Source of the DNA: Priapulus caudatus
Lineage: Eukaryota; Priapulida; Priapulimorpha; Priapulimorphida; Priapulidae
Direction: 5' to 3'
Assembly: GCF_000485595.1 (NCBI RefSeq)
Contig: NW_014577296.1
Location: 375,113 to 396,934 of the forward strand
Length of the DNA: 21,822 bases
Shown here: piece by piece, positions 10,441-17,679 of the stretch
How positions within the stretch are numbered: position 1 is the first letter of the stretch
How the letters are laid out: each line of letters begins with the position of its first letter
Translations under genes and position numbers: made by a program
The notes under the pieces: generated by a model
The model's database searches: none
Told to the model about the DNA's origin: nothing
The model's input: only the letters and a program-made list of their open reading frames with translations

Positions 10441-11717
10441 TCTTTACCTATCGCAAATTCAATCACACGTGCTGCTCAGCCTGGCCCGCTTCGTCGAACG
10501 TAATAAATAACGGCCGAAAGGAAATTCTATTGCCAGTCAAGATCGACGGCAACGTTTGCAGCGCGCATATCGCGCCATACATTAGCGAATAGCTGGGATT
10601 CGGGAAATCGCGCGCGATCTGAGAGCGAAGTGAATATTTTAATAATGCAGATTATTACCATGCACACGTCTGTCCAGCCTGCCCGGCTGTCAGTCGAAAC
10701 GTATAAAACGGCGCGAAAGAAAATTCTATGCCAGTCACGTCGACGCAACGTGGCAGGCGCCGATTCGCCCATAGCAGTTAGCATAGCTGGGATCGGGAAT
10801 CGTGCGCGCCGATGCGTGAGAGCCGAAGTGATTATTTTATGATCAGCATTTTTACCGATGCACACGTGCTGTCAGCCTGCCCGCTTCACGTCGACACGTA
10901 TAAAAACGGCCGAATAAATTCTATTGGCCCAGTCACGGTCGACGCAACGTTGCAGGCGGCCATTCGCGCCATACATTAGCATAGCTGGGATTCGGAGAAT
11001 CGTCGCGCGATGCTGAGAGCGAACGTGAATATTTTTATATCAGATTTTTACCATGCACACGTGCTGTCCAGGCCTGCCCGGCTTACAGTCGAAACGGTAA
11101 TAAAAACGGCCGAAGGAAAATTCTATTGCCATGTCAACGTCGACCAACGTTGCAGCGCCATTCGCCCATAATTAGCATAGCTGGATTCGGGAATCGCGCG
11201 CGTATGCTGAGAGCGAAGTGAATATTTTAATCAGTATGTTACATGCACCACGTCTGTCAGCACTGCCCGGCTTCAGTTCGACAACGTATAAAAACGGGCC
11301 GAAGGAAATTCTAGATTGGCCAGTCAACGTCGACCAAACGTTGCAGCGGCCCGGCATTCGCTCCATACATTAGCAATAGCTCTGGGATTCGGAATGGGGT
11401 CGCGCGATTGCTGAGGCGAAGTGAATATTTTATATCAGATTTACCAGCAGCACGTGCTGTCAGCCTGCCCGCTCGTCGAGTCGAAACGTATAAAAACGGG
11501 CCGGAAGGAAAGTTCTGATTGCAGTCAACGTTCGACAACGTTGCAGCGCCATTGTGCCCATGACATTAGCATAGCTGGGATCGGGAATCGTACCGCGGCG
11601 AATGCTGAGGAAGGCGAAGTGAATATTTTATATCAGATTTTACCGATGGCACACGGTGCTGTCAGCGCTGCCCGGCTTCAGTTCGAAACGTATACAAACG
11701 GCCGAAGGAAATTGCTA
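10441..11717 (+). repeat. 187-bp satellite array, clean block (about 6.5 monomers)
   Basis: Monomer starts lie at 10581, 10778, 10975, 11171, 11369 and 11565, an observed period of 196-198 bp. Taking the commonest base at each place and dropping insertions unique to one copy gives about 187 bp. Conserved features per monomer are the GATTCGGGAATC dyad, a CACGTG E-box, GCCCGGCTTCAGTCGAAACG, TATAAAAACGG, and the 8-bp palindromes CGTCGACG and CAACGTTG. The array runs directly into the assembly gap, so its true length is unknown. Confidence 0.95.
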
Positions 11718-11742
11718 NNNNNNNNNNNNNNNNNNNNNNNNN
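11718..11742. other. Assembly gap (25 N)
   Basis: Twenty-five N follow GGAAATTGCTA, inside a satellite monomer just after the GGCCGAAGGAAATTCTATT word. The satellite does not resume on the other side, so the gap hides an unknown amount of array. Confidence 0.99.
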
Positions 11743-11990
11743 AGTAGCAGAGAGAGACAGACAGATAAAGCTGAGAGAGAGAGAGAGCCAGATCGAGAAA
11801 GGAGAGAGAAGAGAGAGATTAGAGAGAGAAAGGGAGATTAGAGGAGATATGAGGAGAGGGAGACTAGAGATGAGAGAGAGATAGAGAAGAGAGAGACGAG
11901 AGGCAGATGCAGAGAGAGAGAGAGGACGATTGGGAGATGAGAGGAGAGCAGATAGTAGAGGGATAGAGAGGGAGGGGAGAGGATGCGCGC
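11743..11990 (+). repeat. GA-rich simple repeat
   Basis: Imperfect GAGA, GACA and GATA runs with AGAGATTAGAG variants. It differs from the 27-bp purine minisatellite at 19273-19460. A long minus-strand Ser/Leu-rich frame crosses the N run and is an artefact. Confidence 0.85.
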
Positions 11991-12114
11991 GAGCGCTATA
12001 AACCGATTTCTCCTCGATGTGAGTGAGTCGTTGAGCCACCCATGCCAAAAACCTTTTCTAGCTGTTTTTTTGCAAAAACATTTCATTTACTAAAACTGAA
12101 ATCCGGCTAGCGTT

Positions 12115-12183
12115 CCAATGTCAGAAGAGAACAAACATGACAATCAGGTGACTGCAAAACACTCGCTCGCGAGCCGTATAAAG
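12115..12183 (+). promoter_or_regulatory. Possible pol II core promoter (CCAAT, TATAAAG)
   Basis: CCAAT lies at 12115-12119 and TATAAAG at 12177-12183, about 62 bp apart, which is a plausible arrangement. A start would be expected near 12207-12215 (AAGCTTCTAGTCGCC). An AATAAA polyadenylation-type signal follows at 12430-12435. The sequence between is mostly a GT repeat with no credible protein, so any transcript would be short. Chance matches cannot be excluded. Confidence 0.25.
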
Positions 12184-12231
12184 GTGCCGAGGCCTTGAAG
12201 GGTGGAGAAGCTTCTAGTCGCCATCTACGTG

Positions 12232-12362
12232 TAGTGTGTGTTGTGATCGTGTCGTGTTGTTGGTGTTTGTGTGTGCTGTGTGTGTGTGTGCGTGCGTGTG
12301 TGTGTGTGTGCTGCTGTGTGTGCTGCTGGCGTGCTTGTGTCGGGGGTGTGTGTGTGTGTGTG
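12232..12362 (+). repeat. GT-rich microsatellite
   Basis: Imperfect (GT)n interrupted by CTGCTG and CGTGCGTG. The 64-codon open frame across it, rich in Cys and Val, is a repeat translation. Confidence 0.9.
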
Positions 12363-12590
12363 CTTTTAAATTAAAGACAAGGTTCTCGCCTCATGTACCG
12401 ATGTTGCTGTCTAACGCACCGATTTTTTAAATAAAATACTAAAAATTTTTAAATAGGAAATCGCTAAATTAGTTTCACGAAGTATTAATTCTTTGCAATT
12501 TTGCCCAAAATATTCTGAGTTCAATGCGGACGAAAAATATTTTCGAATATTGGGATTTATGTTACATGTAGTTTTTGTTTTTTAATTATA
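12363..12590. other. AT-rich spacer
   Basis: AT-rich, non-repetitive sequence containing AATAAA at 12430 and TTTTAAATA motifs. No gene or RNA recognised. Confidence 0.4.
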
Positions 12591-12605
12591 TATAATATAT
12601 ATTAG

Positions 12606-12708
12606 ATATATATATATACATGTATATTCAAGAGTCCATAATAGAAATAAGTCACATAATTCCGCAAGGTCCATAATAGAAATTCAATCTTCTGATATAG
12701 ACTCTTGC

Positions 12709-12742
<34 letters not shown>
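12606..12742. repeat. Hairpin-forming AT element with inverted ends
   Basis: The left end (ATACATG...CAAGAGTC, ending 12636) and right end (GACTCTTGCATGTATAT, from 12700) are inverted repeats, with a 6-bp TATATT insert in the left arm. Inside, CCATAATAGAAAT occurs twice as a direct repeat. (TA)n flanks both sides. It resembles a small MITE-like hairpin, but no related copy is seen in this window. Confidence 0.45.
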
Positions 12743-12745
<3 letters not shown>

Positions 12746-12780
12746 AATATTATGATATATAATATATATATGTGTTAACA
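12743..12780 (+). repeat. TA-rich tract after the hairpin
   Basis: An imperfect TA repeat with GATAATATTATGATATAT, continuing the TA runs that flank the hairpin. Confidence 0.7.
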
Positions 12781-13130
12781 ATTTAGGATGACCCATCGCT
12801 TGCTGACGTTGGAGTGGCGCGTGCCACCTAATTAGAGACAGGATTAGAAGAAGGCGCGCGCGGGCCGCTCGGACAGGCGATTACATTATCGACGTATTGG
12901 CCTAACTGCGCTTCTGCTCGTAACAATGACCTATTTGTCAAAGACTGCCTGTTGAAGATGACAACTTTGCAGGGAAAGGTATTGGGGCCGCAATCAGATA
13001 CTTACGCGCTTACATCTACGATCGTGCACACACAACGCGCATGCACGCACGCATCCCATACACGAACGCACGTACACACACTTGACTGGACGACGGCGTT
13101 CCCGTTTACGGTACATCTAAATGTAAACAC
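12781..13130. other. Mixed-composition spacer
   Basis: No gene is supported. A small perfect hairpin GTGGC-GCGT-GCCAC sits at 12814-12827, and a short CACG-rich stretch at 13025-13080 resembles the microsatellites of the 3.1-kb unit. The 74-codon open frame from 12952 ends in the following TA repeat and looks non-coding. Confidence 0.4.
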
Positions 13131-13175
13131 CATATATCATATATATATATTATATATATATATATATAGAAGATA
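13131..13175 (+). repeat. TA microsatellite
   Basis: About 40 bp of imperfect (TA)n running into the GATA tract. Confidence 0.85.
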
Positions 13176-13425
13176 GACTAGATGTAGCTAGCTTAGCTAG
13201 CTAGTAGCTAGCATAGATTAGATAGATAGATAGATAGATAGATAGAAGATAGATAGATAGATAGATAGATATGATAGCATAGATAGATAGATAGATAGAA
13301 TAGATAGATAGATAAGATAGATAGATAATAGATAGATTAGATAGATAGCATAGATAGATAGATAGATTTAGATAAATGATAGATAGATAGATAGATAGAT
13401 AAAGGGGGGGGGGAAATAAAGGCAA
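13176..13425 (+). repeat. GATA/TAGA tetranucleotide microsatellite with poly-G
   Basis: Begins with GCTAGCTTAGCTAGCTAG-type palindromic words, then imperfect (GATA)n for about 200 bp, then a run of nine to ten G near 13403. Minus-strand open frames rich in Ile, Tyr, Leu and Ser are translations of this repeat. Confidence 0.95.
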
Positions 13426-13520
13426 TAGGGGAATAGATTAGAATAGATGGATAGATAGTAGAAAAATCACACACGAAACACCCATATAGATAAAAAACAC
13501 GATTGCAAAAAAATAGCAAA

Positions 13521-13700
13521 GGCGTGTTTCAAATTTTAATCAGCGAGCTTCTGAGACGTACATCTCTTCCTCAGGCTTTCAGCTGACGATGGAGAGTGGG
13601 GGGGGGGGAGTGCAATTATAATACAGACAGAGATAGCAAGAAGCACCATTCTCTTCCTGCAGGCTCTCTTGCATCGTCAGCTGAAATAGGAAACCTGAGA
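13521..13700 (-). mobile_element. Possible retroelement end with inverted hairpin
   Basis: On the minus strand, CTGAGGA (13574-13568) is followed by a small stem, GAGA...TCTC (13566-13553), and then GAAGCTCG. This resembles the CUGANGA-stem-GAAA core of hammerhead-type motifs described in Penelope-like retroelements, except that GAAG replaces GAAA. A 15-bp inverted repeat, TTTCAGCTGACGATG (13577-13591) and CATCGTCAGCTGAAA (13672-13686), encloses a poly-G-containing loop. No reverse transcriptase is present, so at most this is a terminal fragment. The family assignment is from motif memory and is weak. Confidence 0.3.
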
Positions 13701-13791
13701 ACCTGATATATATACATCATTGATATTACATGTATCTCTATTGTGTACTTCTTTGATATATACTTATATATCATACACCATATATATTATA

Positions 13792-13828
<37 letters not shown>

Positions 13829-13830
13829 GC
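13701..13830 (+). repeat. TA-rich microsatellite
   Basis: Imperfect TATATA tracts around a short unique stretch (TACATGTATCTCTATTGTGT), ending in about 30 bp of nearly pure (TA)n. Confidence 0.85.
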
Positions 13831-13897
13831 ACACCTGGGTTCTGGGTGCTGGATCTCCCCATGCATGAGTTACTAGGCAAATACAAGCATACGTCGC

Positions 13898-13941
13898 ACC
13901 AAGAGTAGATAATAACACATGTGTTAGTATCTACTCTTGGT
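13898..13941. repeat. 44-bp near-perfect palindrome
   Basis: The arms ACCAAGAGTAGAT... and ...ATCTACTCTTGGT meet at ACACATGTGT with no spacer. Pairing out from the centre gives 22 bp per arm with one mismatch (13912 against 13927). Gapped similarity continues outward (CGTCGC against GCGCACG-type). It could extrude as a cruciform or be the fused ends of an inverted element. Confidence 0.8.
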
Positions 13942-14289
13942 CGCACGGAGACTGGGCGCCTACCCAGCATGGCTTTAGGCTAAAGAAAGTCTTGTTCACG
14001 ACGATCAAATTTGTAGAAACGCGGAGAAACAAAATTAGTCAACCAGCTAACAGATTTTCGTCAATGGGATCACGGTTTGTTGCCATAGTGACAATGCCGC
14101 TGCAGGCAAGGAGTGCACAGAAAGAAACAGAAAGGCAAACTTCATCCGTTTACTCGATACAAATTGAAATAATGTGCAGCCTACAAGATTTGCATAATAT
14201 CATTTTTTTGTGCATTATTGTATTATAGAATGCTGCATGGTAAAGTGAATTATTGCAGGCAGACTTACGTTTACTTATGGTAACAGTGA
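13942..14289. other. Unique spacer, no gene recognised
   Basis: Mixed AT-rich sequence. A 78-codon plus-strand frame from 13992 has no recognisable motif, no splice context and no conserved copy, so it is not called as a gene. Confidence 0.4.
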
Positions 14290-14520
14290 CACCATAGATA
14301 TATACAAACATCAAACAACAAACAACAAACAACATACAACATACAACATACAACATATAACAAACAACAAACAACATACAACATACAACATACAACATAT
14401 AACATACAGCATACAATATACAACATACAACATACAATATACAAAATACAACATACAACATACAACATACAACATACAACATACAACATACAACATACAA
14501 GTTTGTATATATCTATGGTG
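14290..14520. mobile_element. 7-bp microsatellite enclosed by perfect 20-bp inverted repeats
   Basis: CACCATAGATATATACAAAC (14290-14309) is the exact reverse complement of GTTTGTATATATCTATGGTG (14501-14520). The interior is a 7-bp tandem repeat, CAAACAA passing into CATACAA. Microsatellites enclosed by inverted ends occur in some non-autonomous elements, so this may be a small element that carries its repeat. The Met-Leu-Tyr-Val-Val-Cys frames on the minus strand are translations of the 7-bp unit. Confidence 0.6.
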
Positions 14521-14766
14521 AAACTATAATTATTATAACTTCCATTATTATGAAATTATTATAGGCTGCAGAACATTTGAGTTTTCGTGGATTAGATCGA
14601 CAAAGTTTACCCATTCTCTTTGTCATCGTGTCCTGTGTTTGACACGACCCGCGTTGTCACCATGACTGTTCCACAATGACGTTGACACAATGTTCTGTTG
14701 TTCGTGTTTCTAGAAATTAGGTCGCCGTAAATAAATAAAAATTCGTTAGGAGGAGATCCGGCACTC
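14521..14766. other. Unique spacer before copy 2
   Basis: AT-rich, then mixed sequence with a short hairpin CGTGTC...GACACG near 14627-14646. No gene recognised. It does not match the satellite that precedes copy 1, so it marks the left breakpoint of the duplication. Confidence 0.4.
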
Positions 14767-14867
14767 AGGCATAAACATGGCGCTTATAGTAGTATATATA
14801 AATAATTTTTTTATTCATTTATTTATGACACCAACGCACATATGTTATATATATATGTACATACACA

Positions 14868-15165
14868 ACTCCCCCCCCCCCACACACACACGTACGTACG
14901 CATGTATGCACGCGCGCACGCACTCCTACACACACGTACGCACGCTCGCGCACGCCAACCGCACCGCAGCGCACGCACGCACGCACGCACGCACCGTACG
15001 TACGCCTACCCCCTCACATCCCCCCCATCCCCAACCCACCCACCCCACACACAGGCACACACCGCGCGGCCGCGCGCGTACGTAGGCATGCCACGGCACG
15101 ACCGCGCGCACCGCACGCCCTCCTACACACACTACGCACCACGCCACCGGCACCCGCACGTATAC
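14868..15165 (+). repeat. CACG/C-rich simple repeat (copy 2)
   Basis: A C homopolymer, CACG runs and CCCACCCACCCC tracts, equivalent to 210-530 of copy 1 but with a different C-rich interior. Thr/His/Arg-rich and Cys/Val-rich open frames are repeat products. Confidence 0.8.
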
Positions 15166-15734
15166 GGTTCATAGTGGATCGGCTTCATCCATAATACGCT
15201 ACGCCTACCCCCGTAGCCCCGCCCGACCGCACACAGTTGGCTGCTTGGCTGCTCAATGTTGTGATGTCACATCATCCGCAACCGGGCCTACGCAGGGAAG
15301 TCGTCATATTTCCGCATCTATATGCGTCGTGTCATGACGCAACGTCTCCTATACGCGCCAGCCCCCTGCTCCATTTTTTTCTGCGCCCTCGACGGTGCGG
15401 TTAGTGTCGCTTACACGTCGCACCGACCTCTAATGGCAGTTTCGCCCCACCGCCACTTTGTCACTCACTTACCGCGCGCAGCATGTTGCTTTAAATGAGG
15501 CATGCGTCCGTGTCTTACATTATCAACGACAAACTGCGCGGCGCATGACGTGACGCGTCCGTGTGTTCATGCGGCCGCGCCCTTGCACGTGCATGGCTTC
15601 AGAAATCGTTAATTAACCCGCGAACTACGTTACCAGCGGCGATGGGTCTTACGTATATAGTGGTGTATTAGGCGCATGCATGCACACAGCCCGCGGTGTG
15701 TGTTGCTTGGCACCACTCACAACCCGCATGTCCC
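15166..15734. other. Non-repetitive part of the 3.1-kb unit (copy 2)
   Basis: The counterpart of 530-1036, with the same landmarks ATGACGCAACGTCTCCTATA and GATGGGTCTTACGTATATAG. Extra C and G bases interrupt otherwise identical words. No conserved frame. Confidence 0.45.
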
Positions 15735-15870
15735 CGGCCCTCCCTGTCTGGCCGACCAACGACGCCCTTTCCCTTCGTCACCACGGCGCGACGATCACCC
15801 GCCCACCCTCGGCCTCGCCTCGCCTCGCCGAACGACGATGACGCTTTCCCATCCGATACAGCCGACCACG
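15735..15870 (+). repeat. 60-bp tandem duplication inside the unit (copy 2)
   Basis: Two degenerate head-to-tail copies, each ending in a CCTTTCCC-type or CTTTCCCATCCG-type word, matching 1037-1160 of copy 1. Extra C bases blur the period. Confidence 0.6.
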
Positions 15871-15999
15871 CCACGTACCGTCATCATGGCCTGCCCAGCG
15901 ATGCTCGCCCCGTCTCCGCCTCAGACGCCGAGTCTCAATGTCGGCTGCTCTCGTCGACTCGCACTGATTGCAAGCCTTTATTAGCACCCGGTCTCATCA

Positions 16000-16269
16000 T
16001 CGCACCCCGCCGCACACACGGGGCCGCGCGCAACGCATACCGCACACATTACAGGCGCGCGCACGCACGCACAGGCACACACCACGGCGGCTCGGCGGCG
16101 CGCACGCACGCACGCTACGCAAAATACACGCACATACACACGCGCGCACAACACCATACATACACACGTGCGTCGTACGCCGCACGTGCATAACACACCA
16201 CGACGTACAACAACGCGGCACACACACACACCACGCACACACACACAACAATCACACCACAGCCACAAC

Positions 16270-16303
<34 letters not shown>

Positions 16304-16315
16304 AACACACACACG
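16000..16315 (+). repeat. CA/CACG microsatellite (copy 2)
   Basis: CACG and CA runs immediately upstream of the exon-like block, matching 1258-1506. It ends with about 30 bp of pure (CA)n. Confidence 0.9.
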
Positions 16316-16359
16316 TGAATATATATATGGGCAATAAACGCTTTTTTCTCTCATTGCAG

Positions 16360-16465
16360 TTTCCATGCCATTTTGCTATAAATCTGGCTGTACCGGAGGG
16401 GAAAAAGCTGAACGACGAAACATACCGTGCCAAATCAAACGACATCCGTGAGTTTCGATCAAACG

Positions 16466-16498
<33 letters not shown>

Positions 16499-16566
16499 GC
16501 GGAAACAGCGGCGGCAACAGCAGCAGCGGCGCCACCTCTGACGAAGCCGACCTCTCACGAACGCAG
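16360..16566 (+). CDS. Putative internal exon, serine-rich protein (partial)
   Basis: I do not recognise the family. A strong acceptor (CTTTTTTCTCTCATTGCAG) ends at 16359, and a consensus-like donor (CAG followed by GTGAGA) starts at 16567. The enclosed 207 bp is 69 codons with no stop in the frame that begins at the acceptor, so this could be a symmetric phase 0-0 exon. The first ~35 residues are mixed (with NLAVPEGKKLNDETYRAK and SNDIREF), then a Ser/Gly/Asn tract with eight consecutive AGC codons, then an acidic end (TSDEADLSRTQ). The mixed composition at the start differs from the repeat-derived frames nearby. The upstream frame continues into the CA microsatellite without meaning, as expected for an intron. 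No neighbouring exon was found in the window, so the gene must extend outside it, or this is an orphan or pseudo-exon. Copy 1 (1552-1780) keeps both splice sites but not the frame. Confidence 0.45.
16465..16532 (+). repeat. AGC (CAG) trinucleotide tract in the exon
   Basis: Eight AGC codons from 16468, then interrupted AGC/GGC/AAC codons. It reads as serine, glycine and asparagine in the exon frame. The copy 1 tract (about 1665-1740) is shorter and interrupted by insertions. Confidence 0.85.
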
Positions 16567-17305
16567 GTGAGAAGCGTCGTCATTATTTCGCTCGCATTGC
16601 GCTAACGAAAGAAAAAGGATTGCGTCGCACACTCGCCAGACACCCTGCATTTCACTCTTCCGCGAATTATAGATTCTTCTATCCGGATTCAACCTCGGTG
16701 ACTTTCATCGCCGCACGTCTAAGCCGTGAAAGCGAGCCGCCGAAATGGCGTTTTGAGGCGCAACACCGAAGCTCTTATATATATAGACGGAGACAATTTA
16801 CGAACGATAGAAGTCGATCGTGCGCGTCAAGTGACGTACGTCGCAAACAGCGAAGCTTTCACTCGTGCTGCTAGAGGTCTATCCTAGAGAGTAGGGCTAG
16901 CATAGGTATATAGGTGACAATTATCGGACAATAGTCCGTCTAGCGACCAGGCAGGCAGCGTGTCCTGACGGCAGTCGTCATGGCTACATTTTGTGTTTAT
17001 CGTGGCTGTTGGTGATCAATATGATTATATGCAACAACTGTAGGCAGTGAGCGGTGTGGCTATACGCAGGAATGACTGTCACCGTGAGATATCAGTCGTA
17101 TATCAGCATCAGTACCAGTATGAGATATCGTAGCTGCGCAGCGGAACAAAAAACCCGCTCAAGACAGACAGACAGACAGACAAACAAACGGGCTGCGGGG
17201 AACCTATGGAAAGGAATTAAACTCGCACCATTTGTTGAAGGCCATTACGGGGTGATACTCCATTAGGATGTGGTCATGGTCATGTATTAGTTTGTGGTTT
17301 AATGT
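16567..17305. other. Putative intron or flank after the exon (copy 2)
   Basis: Unique DNA conserved with 1781-2590. It contains CTTATATATATAGACGGAGA near 16771 and a GACAGACAGACAGACA tract near 17164. No second exon with good splice sites could be picked out by eye. Confidence 0.4.
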
Positions 17306-17308
17306 CAT

Positions 17309-17350
17309 TTGGGTTAGGGTTAGGGTTAAGGTTCGGGTTGTGTTCGGGTT
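17309..17350 (+). repeat. Short TTAGGG tract (copy 2)
   Basis: GGGTTAGGGTTAGGGTTAAG followed by variant GTTCGGGTTGTGTTCGGGTT. It is cleaner than the copy 1 version at 2593-2640. Interstitial and short. Confidence 0.65.
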
Positions 17351-17679
17351 AGAATTATCAATCATTAATCATTATTCATTAATCATTAATGATATCAAAG
17401 TTGGGAACACTCCTAATGAAGCGTTAGCCATATTATGCTTCAATAGTTTCTGATAGATACGCAACCACCTGTCACGTTTGAATTTGGCCGACGCAATAAA
17501 CTGAACACGCCTGTGGAGAATAATTGATAATTCTGAAACGCACGGAAACATTTCAACAAAACCCAGTAGGTTTAAGCAACTAAAGCAGATCGACAGAAGC
17601 GAACCTTTGAGAGCATACCACGATTTCATGTCTATTGAAAACATTTGATATAAATGATTATATATTCTATATACACACG
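17351..17679. other. AT-rich non-repetitive end of the unit (copy 2)
   Basis: The counterpart of 2641-2990, with repeated ATCATTAATCATTA words near 17361-17390. Nothing else recognised. Confidence 0.4.

Noticed and set aside
10975-11002. GGGATTCGGGAATC in each monomer as a possible tRNA T-arm/B-box
   Set aside because: It does not fit the GGTTCGANTCC pattern, and no cloverleaf or A-box could be placed at the right distance.
10441-11717. Regular array considered as CRISPR
   Set aside because: The whole ~187-bp unit is repeated with no unique spacers and no cas genes, and the context is eukaryotic. It is satellite DNA.
13201-13425. Minus-strand Ile/Tyr/Leu/Ser-rich frame that could mimic a membrane protein
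   Set aside because: It is the translation of the GATA microsatellite.
13577-13686. The 15-bp inverted repeat containing CTGACGA as a full hammerhead ribozyme
   Set aside because: The base before the downstream GAAA pairs with the CTGACGA itself, so the required stem II is absent. Only the neighbouring CTGAGGA arrangement is kept as a weak candidate.
14150-14500. Minus-strand frames with Met-Leu-Tyr-Val-Val-Cys repeats
   Set aside because: A 7-bp repeat read in threes gives a seven-residue periodic peptide. All frames show it, so it is a microsatellite product.
15981-16583. A 200-codon minus-strand open frame, Cys/Val/Leu-rich
   Set aside because: It is antisense to the exon-like block and the CA microsatellite. 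Its residues come from GTGTGT and CTGCTG.
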